64,000 nucleotides of DNA from Bacillus sp. EAC (GCF_002156875.1 NZ_NCSY01000005.1:1-64000), one strand, 5' to 3'; shown: positions 18,036 through 25,773, counted from the first letter of the stretch. A program made the numbers and translations. Notes: generated by a model not told the origin, from the letters alone.

Positions 18036-19334
18036 TTAAGAAGATACTTTTACACTATTATCGATTTCAATAGTAGATTCTTGTGCTAGCAATTTTTTAT
18101 CGTACATTTTGAAGAATGGTAAATAGATTACAATTGATATAGCTAAATTGATTACAACTAAGATAATTGCTCTCCAATCCCCACCAGTTGATAAATATGC
18201 ACCGATTGGAGCAGGTAAAGTCCACGGAACCATTACGTAAGTTGGATTAACTAATCCCGCAGCTGTTGCTAGATAAGAAATTGTTGCACCAATTATTGGA
18301 ACGATCATGAATGGAATAATTAATACAGGATTTAATACAATCGGCATCCCGAAAATTACTGGCTCATTAATGTTAAAAATACTTGGGATAATTGCTGTTC
18401 TTCCTAGTGCCTTTGAATAACTAGATTTTCCTGCAATTAACATTGCAATTACTAAGCCTAATGTTGCACCTGAACCACCGATCCAAATAAACCACTGGAA
18501 GAAAGTTTCAGGAGCAATGTGTGGTAGCTGACTACCTACTTTACCAGCTGCAACGGCTGCAGAGTTATTTGCTAAATAAACTTCCCAAACAGGACGTGCA
18601 ACTGCGCCTACTACCGATACCCCATGGATACCAAATGCCCAGAAAAATGTAATTAAGAATACAGGTACTAACACTCCAGGTAACGAGTCACCCGCACTAA
18701 TTAGTGGAGCTACTGCTTTGTCTACAAGAGAATGTGTATCTACTTTAAATACAACTGTAATTAAAGTCATTACTGTTAAAACAACTGTTACAGGAATAAG
18801 TGCTTCAAAAGAGCGTGCTACAGAGCTAGGAACGGAATCCGGCATTTTAATTGTAATATTTTTTGTCTTACAAAAACGTAATACTTCAACCGCAAAAATA
18901 GAAGTGATCATACCAACGAAAAGTCCGTGACCACCCATATTGGCCATTGGTAATACAAATCCTACCTTATCAATCATTTGAACACCAGTTGTAAATAAAA
19001 ACGCTGATCCAGCTAATAATGCCCCAGAAAGCGGGTCTAGTTTATAGCTTTGAGACAAACTATATCCAATCCCAAAAGTTATATACAGGGTCATAATGAA
19101 CATTGTAAGTCGATACGGGATTAATATTTCCGCAATATGATTTGCTGCCCATACACCAACTGCAGAATCTGCAGGAACTGGTGGAAAAGCAATAATTAAG
19201 AATAAGCTGCCAAAAATGATAAATGGTAACGCTGAAACTACACCATCACGAATAGCTCGTAAATGCTTTTGTTCAGATAGCTTTGCCATTGGTGTTGATA
19301 AATTGTTTTCCAAAAATGCAATAAACTTATCCAT
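18036..19334 (-). CDS. PTS cellobiose/chitobiose-family IIC permease (cluster 1)
   Basis: A 432-residue membrane component of the lactose/cellobiose (EIIC-Lac) family with about ten membrane helices. Typical blocks include MAKLSEQKHLRAIRDG near the N terminus, GGSGATLGL, and NINEPVIFGMPIVLNP around the sugar site. It translocates the sugar while IIB phosphorylates it. AAAGGAG precedes the ATG. The IIB gene lies directly upstream. It differs from MurP, the known MurNAc PTS protein, which belongs to the glucose family with fused IIB. Confidence 0.94.
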   Translation of the reverse strand: MDKFIAFLENNLSTPMAKLSEQKHLRAIRDGVVSALPFIIFGSLFLIIAFPPVPADSAVGVWAANHIAEILIPYRLTMFIMTLYITFGIGYSLSQSYKLDPLSGALLAGSAFLFTTGVQMIDKVGFVLPMANMGGHGLFVGMITSIFAVEVLRFCKTKNITIKMPDSVPSSVARSFEALIPVTVVLTVMTLITVVFKVDTHSLVDKAVAPLISAGDSLPGVLVPVFLITFFWAFGIHGVSVVGAVARPVWEVYLANNSAAVAAGKVGSQLPHIAPETFFQWFIWIGGSGATLGLVIAMLIAGKSSYSKALGRTAIIPSIFNINEPVIFGMPIVLNPVLIIPFMIVPIIGATISYLATAAGLVNPTYVMVPWTLPAPIGAYLSTGGDWRAIILVVINLAISIVIYLPFFKMYDKKLLAQESTIEIDNSVKVSS

Positions 19335-19367
19335 TTGTTATTCTCCTTTATATGACAAAATATTAGA

Positions 19368-19673
19368 CTACTTAACTAGTTCTTGAACTAATTTTAATAA
19401 TGTTGGGCCACCAAGTGGACTATAAGCTTGAGGTGGAATGACAGCACATGGTACATTCGCCTCGTCTGATGAAGCCTTAAAACCATCAAATCTGTGTCTT
19501 ACTTGTGGTGCAACCATGGCTACATCCCAACCATTCTTCACTTCCTCAGCAAACTCTTGGGTTCCGACTGCTAAAACATCTAGATTTAATCCGTTTTTTT
19601 CTCCTTCTTTTTTCAGAGCGTTTACTACAATCGCACTAGACATACCGCCTGCACATACAAATAATACCTTCAT
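19368..19673 (-). CDS. PTS lactose/cellobiose-family IIB component (cluster 1)
   Basis: A 101-residue cytoplasmic phosphocarrier. The active-site loop is CAGGMSSA with phospho-cysteine Cys7, followed by the conserved VAPQVRHR-type segment. It transfers phosphate from IIA to the sugar bound in IIC. AGGAGGA precedes the ATG. It is the first gene of the operon, immediately downstream of a consensus promoter and cre site. Confidence 0.94.
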   Translation of the reverse strand: MKVLFVCAGGMSSAIVVNALKKEGEKNGLNLDVLAVGTQEFAEEVKNGWDVAMVAPQVRHRFDGFKASSDEANVPCAVIPPQAYSPLGGPTLLKLVQELVK

Positions 19674-19720
19674 GAACTTATCCTCCTAATATAAAATTAA
19701 TAAAAAAAGATTTGAAAAAC

Positions 19721-19734
19721 TGAAAACGTTTTCT
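19721..19734 (-). promoter_or_regulatory. cre site (CcpA operator), perfect consensus match
   Basis: TGAAAACGTTTTCT fits the TGWAARCGYTWNCW consensus at all 14 positions. It sits just downstream of the -10 box of the PTS promoter, around the transcription start, where CcpA binding represses. Confidence 0.88.
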
Positions 19735-19742
19735 ATAAAACA

Positions 19743-19771
19743 ATTATATTCTCATTAAAATAAAATTTCAA
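19743..19771 (-). promoter_or_regulatory. SigA promoter of the PTS-GH4-kinase-murQ operon
   Basis: On the minus strand TTGAAA (19766-19771) and TATAAT (19743-19748) are 17 bp apart, a near-perfect vegetative promoter, about 70 bp ahead of the IIB start. Confidence 0.87.
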
Positions 19772-19802
19772 TTATTATAACTTAAAAATGAAATAAAATT
19801 TC

Positions 19803-19833
19803 AGAAGATGCAAAAAAATTTTTTACATCTTCT
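19803..19833 (-). terminator. Hairpin after mupG, probable terminator
   Basis: AGAAGATG (19803-19810) pairs with CATCTTCT (19826-19833), and A/T pairs extend the stem inwards. The T-run on the minus strand is imperfect (TTTTATTT), so termination may be partial. Confidence 0.6.
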
Positions 19834-19851
19834 CAAACAGTTATAAATTAG

Positions 19852-20946
19852 TTAGTTTTCCTTAAACTGAAACTTACTCCATGGATGCAAGAAATCTAAT
19901 AAGAAAATTTCTTCCTCCGAAATGCGGCCTACTATATTCGTTTTACCTGAATTCTCCATATCTTGAAGCGCTATTTGCAATTCACCTTTATACTGACCAT
20001 ATAATTCATTTTCAACGAGAATATCACCTCTACGAATATGTGGTGTATAAGTTGGTTTAAACTCTTCCTCCTTATATTTTACACGTGATTGTGTTGAACG
20101 GATTAAATAGTCTGAAACATCACCACGATAAAAATGAAACTCGTCCAATACGATTTTTTTCTCAAGAGGTGTAATTGTATCGTATAAGTTTATATTTAAC
20201 GTAAATAAATCTTTACCATGTTTATTTAACTCAGAAAGTTGTTTAAATTCTTCTTCAGAAGCATATGCATTTGCAATAATAACGTCATCAATTAAATCTG
20301 AGTAAAATAAATGTTTTGCTTGCGTTACGACAGATAAATTACGATGCATTTCTAAAGAACAAAGTCCTTCTGAAACAGGCCATGGACCATACGTAGCTGC
20401 TTGCGAATTAATAAATGCGGCTGTACGTATTCCATGTTTTTTAAATTCTTCGCTACATTTTACAAAATGGTTATAACTTAGCCCTGCATAACGATGCGGA
20501 TAAAAATTATGCGAACCAATTAAATTTGATTGATTAGGTTTATAAGCTAATATATTTTCTAAATATTTTGTAGCATTGCTCATATTAATTTCGATTTTTA
20601 ATCCATAGGGATTATACGTCATAATTGACTCTTCATTTCCAGTAAAGCCCAAATCTAATCGAATACCATAAGCTCCTAAATTAGCAAAAAATGAAAGGTC
20701 ATTATAAGAAATACCTAGTTTACCAAATACTCGTGGTGCAATATCAACCATTACTTCCATTTCAAGACTATTTGCATAATCAATAATTTCTTTAAATTCT
20801 TTCATAATTTTCTCTTGATCTCCATCAACAGATAATAAACAAGTAAAAATTCGTTTAAAGCCATATTCATGAGCTAACTTAATATAATCTTTATCTTTAT
20901 CAACCGTTGAATGTTCTGGATAAATTGAAACACCTAATTTTTTCAC
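19852..20946 (-). CDS. mupG: 6-phospho-N-acetylmuramidase MupG (DUF871)
   Basis: A 364-residue cytoplasmic protein with the N-terminal TIM-barrel start KKLGVSIYPEHS and a C-terminal cyclophilin-like domain of the DUF871 family. In Staphylococcus aureus MupG cleaves MurNAc-6-phosphate-GlcNAc into MurNAc-6-phosphate and GlcNAc, and is clustered with murQ and murR. The start is a GTG at 20946, 8 nt after a strong AGGAGG; a longer frame begins at 20976 but runs across that site. It follows anmK by 40 bp on the same strand. Together with MurQ, AnmK and the kinase it completes a MurNAc-GlcNAc salvage route. Confidence 0.9.
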   Translation of the reverse strand: MKKLGVSIYPEHSTVDKDKDYIKLAHEYGFKRIFTCLLSVDGDQEKIMKEFKEIIDYANSLEMEVMVDIAPRVFGKLGISYNDLSFFANLGAYGIRLDLGFTGNEESIMTYNPYGLKIEINMSNATKYLENILAYKPNQSNLIGSHNFYPHRYAGLSYNHFVKCSEEFKKHGIRTAAFINSQAATYGPWPVSEGLCSLEMHRNLSVVTQAKHLFYSDLIDDVIIANAYASEEEFKQLSELNKHGKDLFTLNINLYDTITPLEKKIVLDEFHFYRGDVSDYLIRSTQSRVKYKEEEFKPTYTPHIRRGDILVENELYGQYKGELQIALQDMENSGKTNIVGRISEEEIFLLDFLHPWSKFQFKEN

Positions 20947-20986
20947 GATTTTTCCTCCTAATTTGTTCTTCCTCAAATTGTAATCA

Positions 20987-22135
20987 TTAATAAGGAACCG
21001 GTGTAATGTTTCCTAAAATAACTGGTCGACCAGCTTTAGTTGCACTAGGCACATTACTTGGTATTCCATGTAAAGTTTCATTTGCTAATACAGCAAATGC
21101 AATTGCTTCTTTGGCATCAGAAGAATAACCAATATCTTCTTGAGTTAATACTTTACAATCGTTTATCAACAACTCTTGAAGCATGCGTAATAACGTTTTA
21201 TTATGACTTCCTCCGCCACCAACAATAACTTCATCTATCGACTGATTCGGAAAAATAAATTTTTTATAGTTTTCTGCGATTGATTTAGCTGTAAACATTG
21301 TCATAGTAGCAATCAAATCATACGAAGAAATCTCTTTAAATTCATCCATTATCTGGTCAACAAATTGTGCTCCAAATAATTCTCTACCAGTAGTTTTTGG
21401 AATCTGCGCCAAAATATACGGGACACTCATACATCTTTCTAGCAATCTTTCATTTACTATACCTTGTGCAGCCAAATCACCATTCGCATCAAATGATACA
21501 TTGAAAAAACGCTTACAAATTTCATCAATAATCATATTACCCGGTCCAGTATCAAATGCTACTAAATCATTTAACGAAGCATTTTTTGGTATAACGGTCA
21601 CATTTCCAATTCCGCCTATATTTTGTAATAATCTTGATTTAGATTTATTTTTATAAAGTAGCAATTCTGAATATGGAACTAGTGGTGCCCCATATCCACC
21701 TGCTGCCATATCCATTACCCGAAAATTTGAAACAACTTTTGTTTTTGTCTCATAAGCAATGACTGCTGGTTCACCTAATTGCAATGTAGATTGAATAAAA
21801 TGTTCCTCTTTTTCAGGTTGATGATAAATCGTTTGACCATGTGATCCAATAAAATCAAGATCATTTAATAACAACTGATTCTTATCACAAATTTGTTTCA
21901 CTGCATCCGCAAATGCATATCCAAGCTTAAAATTTAAACTGCATAAATGTTGTGCATTAGAGGAAACAAGTGATATGGCATCCATGGTCTCTTTTAATAA
22001 GCTATCGTCAATTGCGATTGTCATGAAATCAATTAATTTAACTTCAGTATCAAGACCACTACCTTTTAACTCAACTAACGCAGCATCAATACCATCTAAC
22101 GATGTCCCAGACATTAACCCTACTGCAAAACCCAA
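20987..22135 (-). CDS. anmK: Anhydro-N-acetylmuramic acid kinase AnmK
   Basis: A 382-residue ASKHA-fold kinase that opens and phosphorylates 1,6-anhydroMurNAc to MurNAc-6-phosphate with ATP. The N-terminal signature GLMSGTSLDGIDAALVE (6-22) and the later FDTGPGNMIID and VGGGGSHN motifs are diagnostic. The start is TTG at 22135, about 9 nt after AAAGGAG; no ATG lies closer to the conserved signature. It leads a two-gene unit with mupG. Finding anmK here implies exposure to anhydro-muropeptides, products of lytic transglycosylases, perhaps from other bacteria. Confidence 0.93.
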   Translation of the reverse strand: MGFAVGLMSGTSLDGIDAALVELKGSGLDTEVKLIDFMTIAIDDSLLKETMDAISLVSSNAQHLCSLNFKLGYAFADAVKQICDKNQLLLNDLDFIGSHGQTIYHQPEKEEHFIQSTLQLGEPAVIAYETKTKVVSNFRVMDMAAGGYGAPLVPYSELLLYKNKSKSRLLQNIGGIGNVTVIPKNASLNDLVAFDTGPGNMIIDEICKRFFNVSFDANGDLAAQGIVNERLLERCMSVPYILAQIPKTTGRELFGAQFVDQIMDEFKEISSYDLIATMTMFTAKSIAENYKKFIFPNQSIDEVIVGGGGSHNKTLLRMLQELLINDCKVLTQEDIGYSSDAKEAIAFAVLANETLHGIPSNVPSATKAGRPVILGNITPVPY

Positions 22136-22415
22136 TATATCTCACTCCTTTTTATTTTTATACCTAATACCTTAAAACAGATTATCTTTTTTGTAAAAGA
22201 AAACAAATTCAAACTTTCAATAAATGCACATTATTTTAACGTTATTTCATATAAAATTCATCATTTATATAAACCTTATTCGGACACACTTTTTTCATCT
22301 TGGATACTAGTTTAAATACTCCTGTATATAATTATTTGAGAAAAAAAGTGAGGAGATTATGCATAACTTTAATGAATCGGCTATAATTATCGTTAATAAA
22401 TGACTAAAATTTTTT
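22136..22415. other. Intergenic region between divergent anmK and the leader peptide
   Basis: No gene is seen here. A TATAAT at 22382-22387 (plus strand) could be the -10 box for the leader peptide transcript, but its -35 is poor. No cre match is evident for anmK. A 5-codon frame ATG...TAG at 22400-22417 ends in the leader binding site and lacks its own. Confidence 0.4.
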
Positions 22416-22430
22416 AGGAGGTGATATGAT

Positions 22431-22523
22431 ATGACAAGTGCAGTTAATTTGTCAGATAAATCATCAGCTCATGCAAAGCCTAGTATTAGAAAGGCGATAC
22501 TTTGCATGGGAGTGACTTTTTAA
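22431..22523 (+). CDS. Candidate 30-residue leader peptide
   Basis: This short frame encodes 30 residues (start MTSAVNLSDK, end LCMGVTF). It is preceded by AGGAGGTGAT at 22416-22425, the full complement of the 16S rRNA 3' end, and ends 78 bp before the next gene. Such a strong site on so small a frame, together with the alternative stems that begin inside it, suggests a regulatory leader peptide more than a functional protein. I do not recognise the peptide. Inference: ribosome stalling in it controls the downstream gene. Confidence 0.6.
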   Translation: MTSAVNLSDKSSAHAKPSIRKAILCMGVTF

Positions 22524-22595
22524 ATAATCGCCCAAGTAAGTTTTTCTAATCCATTGGCTTTGCACCTTATTTTATAAATTAAGAATAAGGAGCTG
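22465..22595 (+). promoter_or_regulatory. Candidate attenuator: mutually exclusive stems between leader and SD
   Basis: Segment 1 (22465-22480, CAGCTCATGCAAAGCC) can pair with CTTTGCATG at 22500-22508 (9 bp, CATGCAAAG). Alternatively it can pair with GGCTTTGCA at 22556-22564 (9 bp) plus GAGCTG at 22590-22595 (6 bp); the last covers the Shine-Dalgarno of the next gene. A further pair, GGCGAT (22493-22498) with ATCGCC (22527-22532), fits only the second fold. The two folds exclude each other, as in Erm-type translational attenuators. Pairing was read by eye; energies were not computed. Confidence 0.55.
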
Positions 22596-22601
22596 GCAGA
22601 A

Positions 22602-22868
22602 ATGGCATATGTAAAAGCAACGGCTATATTACCAGAAAAACTAATAGTTGAAATTCAAAAATATATTCAAGGAGAAACAATCTATATTCCTAAACTTGAA
22701 AAAACTCATCAGAAATGGGGCTCACGTTCTGGAACACGAAAGCTAATTGATGATAGAAACAAATCAATTAAAACTTCATTTAAGAATGGAATAACAATTG
22801 ACCAATTAGCCAATGATTATTATCTCTCCGTTGAAACAATTAAAAAAATTATTTACACCACTAAATAA
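22602..22868 (+). CDS. CD3324-family small protein (putative DNA-binding)
   Basis: An 88-residue protein resembling the CD3324 family known from clostridia and bacilli: an N-terminal LPEKLIVEIQKYIQGETIYIP segment, a central KWGSRSGTRKLIDDRN block and a C-terminal helix-turn-helix-like part (ITIDQLANDYYLSVETIKKII), as in Mor-type activators. It is probably a small DNA-binding protein; no function is established to my knowledge. AAGGAG lies 9 nt before the ATG and is part of the alternative pairing described for 22465-22595. It has its own terminator. Confidence 0.75.
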   Translation: MAYVKATAILPEKLIVEIQKYIQGETIYIPKLEKTHQKWGSRSGTRKLIDDRNKSIKTSFKNGITIDQLANDYYLSVETIKKIIYTTK

Positions 22869-22877
22869 CATAAAAAT

Positions 22878-22910
22878 AAGCACTGATAAACTTTGATCAG
22901 TGCTTTTTGT
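22878..22910 (+). terminator. Terminator after the CD3324-family gene
   Basis: AAGCACTGAT (22878-22887) pairs with ATCAGTGCTT (22896-22905), followed by TTTGTT. Confidence 0.88.
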
Positions 22911-23016
22911 TATGGCGAGTTTGTTTCTTAATCATTTAGACCATTTTAAAAACTTCACAACTCAAGTAAATTAAATGCTATGAGGGACTAATAAATTGCC
23001 ATAAGGAGTGAATAAA

Positions 23017-23661
23017 ATGGAACCCTTTATAAGAAGTGATCAATATAATTTTATTAAATATCAAATCCAAATACTAATTAATGGATATACATCTGTAAAC
23101 GATAAAGCCGTTCTTAATGCATTAAAATCTCTCGTTAGTGAGAGAGTGTTTAGCTTATTTCCTGATTTAACAGAAGTTCAGCAACAGTTACTAAATCCCA
23201 TTAATGATATAAAAAATTCAGATCGTGCAGAAAAAGTCTTAGATCAACTACAACCATTTGTCCTTCCATTTAAAGAAGTCTCAGAACAATCAATTAAAAA
23301 ATTATTTCCTAAAGCTAAAAAGCTAAAACTCCCAATATCAAAGGATATAAAACTAACGGAAATGACATATCTAGGGTGGGATGATTTAGGCTCTAATTCT
23401 AAATTTATCGTTACTTATTTCAACGGAAAACTGATTGGTTTACAAGGAACTTTTAAGCCACTGAATAAAAAAGGAAATTGTACTATTTGTAATAAGTTTG
23501 AAGATTTAGGGATGTTTATGACTAAAACGAAAGGAAAATTAGAAGGCACTTTTATTCAAAGAGGCAATTACATATGCCTAGACAGCCAAAAGTGTAATCA
23601 AAATATTACTACTTTAAATAAACTGAATGATTTTATTATGTTGATAAAAGAGGATAAGTAG
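23017..23661 (+). CDS. FusB/FusC-family EF-G-binding protein
   Basis: A 214-residue two-domain protein: an N-terminal helical bundle and a C-terminal zinc-binding domain with Cys155, Cys158, Cys187 and Cys193 (TICNK and ICLDSQKCN motifs). The pattern and the GWDDLGSN block match staphylococcal FusB, which binds elongation factor G, helps release stalled EF-G from ribosomes and gives fusidic acid resistance. Chromosomal relatives occur in many Firmicutes. The ATG at 23017 follows AAGGAG by 8 nt; an in-frame GTG at 23008 overlaps that site. It stands alone after the CD3324 gene terminator. Resistance itself is inference. Confidence 0.87.
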   Translation: MEPFIRSDQYNFIKYQIQILINGYTSVNDKAVLNALKSLVSERVFSLFPDLTEVQQQLLNPINDIKNSDRAEKVLDQLQPFVLPFKEVSEQSIKKLFPKAKKLKLPISKDIKLTEMTYLGWDDLGSNSKFIVTYFNGKLIGLQGTFKPLNKKGNCTICNKFEDLGMFMTKTKGKLEGTFIQRGNYICLDSQKCNQNITTLNKLNDFIMLIKEDK

Positions 23662-23781
23662 GATCAGTATTTAGAATCATCAACATTGTGTTAAGCAATT
23701 CTACGATTGTGAAGGAAAAGAATATCTTATTAATTCTCGTTCATTAATCATTTGAACTAACTACATATTTCTAAAATAAAT

Positions 23782-23812
23782 ACGCGTGAATTTTAATCCA
23801 CGCGTTTGTTAA
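23782..23812. terminator. Hairpin between convergent FusB-like and terC genes
   Basis: ACGCGTG (23782-23788) pairs with CACGCGT (23799-23805), with T-rich sequence on both sides. It probably serves both convergent genes, although the stem is short. Confidence 0.65.
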
Positions 23813-23850
23813 TCTATTTATACTTTTGAACTAAAAATAATATAAAATTC

Positions 23851-24597
23851 TTATTCTTCATTAGTATTTTTTGTCTTCTTTTTAGATAGAAACCAGCCAC
23901 CTAAAGCAATAAGAAGCATTATCGACCAAAAAATGGTATTCCAAATTGGTCCTTCTACAAATTCGTGAGAAATAATATGAAGCGATGGATGAGCAAGTGT
24001 ATGCATTAATAACTTAACTCCAACCCATCCTACCAATAACATTGCCGCCGTTTCAAGACTAGGTCGTTCTGTCAATAACTTAACAAAAATGCTTGCAGCA
24101 AATCGAATAACAATTAGTCCTGCAATTGCACCAATTATGATGACAATAAATTTAGCTCCATCCATTCCGCCAATATCATCCATAGTTGTATCAGGTAAAT
24201 CAATTACTAGAGCTACTGCTGCTAAAATCGAATCGATCGCAAATGCGATATCTGCTAATGAAATTTGGGCAACAGTCATTCCAAAACTCTTCTGTTTTTT
24301 TCCTTTGCCATCATCGTGTTTTTTTAGTAAATGTTTCAATGCAATGAAAATTAAATAGGCAGCTCCAATAGCTTGAACTTGCCAAACGTGAAAAAGGAAT
24401 GAAATAATAAAAATAGCACCTATTCTAAATATAAACGCTAATAGTAACCCAATATTTATTGCTTTCTTTTGTTGTTCTTCTGGTAAATGCTTTGCCATTA
24501 CAGCTAAAACTAAAGCATTATCAGCAGACAATAAACCTTCCAACAAAATCAAAATAATTAAAACCCATCCAAACTCCAATAATAAAGATAGCTCCAT
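23851..24597 (-). CDS. TerC-family membrane protein (YkoY/YceF-like metal exporter)
   Basis: A 248-residue integral membrane protein with about seven helices. The family acidic motifs LLSADNALVLA (residues 23-33, Asp26) and ADIAFAIDSILA lie within helices. B. subtilis relatives (MeeF/YceF and MeeY/YkoY) export manganese to metalate secreted enzymes, so a Mn or related metal role is likely. A lysine-rich cytoplasmic loop follows helix 3 (KKHDDGKGKKQK). AAGGGGGAA precedes the ATG. Some relatives carry a yybP-ykoY manganese riboswitch; I see no such motif in this leader, only the long-range inverted repeat at 24622-24687. Confidence 0.9.
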   Translation of the reverse strand: MELSLLLEFGWVLIILILLEGLLSADNALVLAVMAKHLPEEQQKKAINIGLLLAFIFRIGAIFIISFLFHVWQVQAIGAAYLIFIALKHLLKKHDDGKGKKQKSFGMTVAQISLADIAFAIDSILAAVALVIDLPDTTMDDIGGMDGAKFIVIIIGAIAGLIVIRFAASIFVKLLTERPSLETAAMLLVGWVGVKLLMHTLAHPSLHIISHEFVEGPIWNTIFWSIMLLIALGGWFLSKKKTKNTNEE

Positions 24598-24621
24598 ATT
24601 TCCCCCTTAAAAATAATAAAT

Positions 24622-24687
24622 ATTTGGATAGATTGAATCACCTTCTTTTCCAATATATTCCCTTTATTGCAACTTCCTTATCCAAAT
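24622..24687 (-). promoter_or_regulatory. Inverted repeat in the terC leader
   Basis: ATTTGGATA (24622-24630) and TATCCAAAT (24679-24687) are perfect 9-bp inverted arms separated by 48 bases, ending about 25 bp before the terC start. If transcribed they would close a 66-nt leader structure. No known riboswitch core is seen inside. Confidence 0.4.
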
Positions 24688-24771
24688 TTCCAACTATTCT
24701 GTTACATTTTTTAATTTATGAGGTTAAAAGCTAATTTTAATATAACTATTACGTACTCAATCATCCGCGCA

Positions 24772-24796
24772 ATATAGTTGACATAGTCAACTATAT
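24772..24796. promoter_or_regulatory. 25-bp palindromic operator of the MarR-GNAT gene
   Basis: ATATAGTTGAC (24772-24782) and GTCAACTATAT (24786-24796) form perfect 11-bp arms around ATA. The size and position fit a MarR-type dimer site. It contains the -35 box of the following gene, so binding should block transcription (autorepression). Confidence 0.82.
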
Positions 24797-24806
24797 ATTT
24801 TATAGT
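24778..24806 (+). promoter_or_regulatory. SigA promoter of the MarR-GNAT gene
   Basis: A perfect TTGACA (24778-24783) and TATAGT (24801-24806) are separated by 17 bp. The -35 box is embedded in the palindrome. Confidence 0.85.
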
Positions 24807-24846
24807 ATTAGCAATCTAAAATTTCTGAAAATTGAAGGTGACGATT

Positions 24847-25761
24847 ATGAATTATATTGAAAAAATACGTAAATTTAACAGATACTATGCAAATATATTA
24901 GGTAAGATTGACCAGGAAATTTATAATCAACCTTTTCCATTAACTGAAGCACGCATCATCACTGAACTTAACTACAACACTGGCTGCACTGCTTCAGAAA
25001 TTAGTGAAAAGCTAGGAGTTGATCGTGGTTATTTAAGTCGTATTATTCAACGATTTGAAGAGGAAAATATCATCGCTAAAAGACAGTCCACGATTGATAA
25101 ACGTCAGTATTCTCTTTTTCTAACTGATACAGGGAAAGAAATTTACAAAAAACTAGCTGAAGATTCAAGTCGTGGCGTCGAGAAAATGATAGATAATTTA
25201 TCAATGACTGAACTATCTAAACTAGCTTCATCAATGGAATGTATAGAGAATACTTTCTCTCAACAACAATTTTCCAAACCAGACATTACTATCCGTCCAT
25301 TTCTACCAGGTGATGTGGGTTATATCGCATATATTCATGGTAAAATTTACAGTACGACATACCAATTTGGACGTATCTTTGAATATTATGTCATGAAAGG
25401 TTTAACAGAGTTTCTAATTAATAATGAGGGTGGCGAACTGTGGGTAGCTGAAATAAATGGAGAAATTGTCGGCTCAATTGCCATTACAAAATCTAGCGAC
25501 TCAATTGCACAGTTAAGATGGTTTATACTAGCTGAAAATTATCATGGAATGGGCATCGGTAAAAAACTAATCGAAACAGCACTCAACTTCTGTAAAGAAC
25601 AAAACTATCTACATATATTTTTATGGACAGTAAATGCTCTAGAATCAGCTCGCTATCTATATAAAAAGTATGGTTTCTCATTAACTGAAGAAAAACCTAA
25701 TTTTGAATGGACTGGCTCAAAGTTACTGGAAGAAAGATGGGATCTTGATTTATCTATTTAA
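24847..25761 (+). CDS. MarR-GNAT fusion: transcriptional regulator with N-acetyltransferase domain
   Basis: A 304-residue two-domain protein. Residues 1 to about 140 form a MarR winged helix (TASEISEKLGVDRGYLSRIIQRFE with the following beta wing). Residues about 150-300 form a GNAT domain with the acetyl-CoA loop NYHGMGIGKKLIE. Such fusions occur in many bacteria, but their acetyl acceptor is usually unknown. The ATG at 24847 follows AAGGTG by 6 nt; a TTG at 24832 overlaps it. A consensus promoter and a 25-bp palindrome directly upstream suggest autoregulation, perhaps relieved by the acetyltransferase substrate. Confidence 0.9.
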   Translation: MNYIEKIRKFNRYYANILGKIDQEIYNQPFPLTEARIITELNYNTGCTASEISEKLGVDRGYLSRIIQRFEEENIIAKRQSTIDKRQYSLFLTDTGKEIYKKLAEDSSRGVEKMIDNLSMTELSKLASSMECIENTFSQQQFSKPDITIRPFLPGDVGYIAYIHGKIYSTTYQFGRIFEYYVMKGLTEFLINNEGGELWVAEINGEIVGSIAITKSSDSIAQLRWFILAENYHGMGIGKKLIETALNFCKEQNYLHIFLWTVNALESARYLYKKYGFSLTEEKPNFEWTGSKLLEERWDLDLSI

Positions 25762-25773
25762 ACAAAAACCAAT

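Noticed and set aside
22400-22417. 5-codon frame MTKIF ahead of the leader peptide
   Set aside because: No binding site; its stop merely overlaps the leader's Shine-Dalgarno.
24598-24831. yybP-ykoY manganese riboswitch upstream of terC
   Set aside because: Searched by eye for its GGGGAGTA and pairing core; not found.
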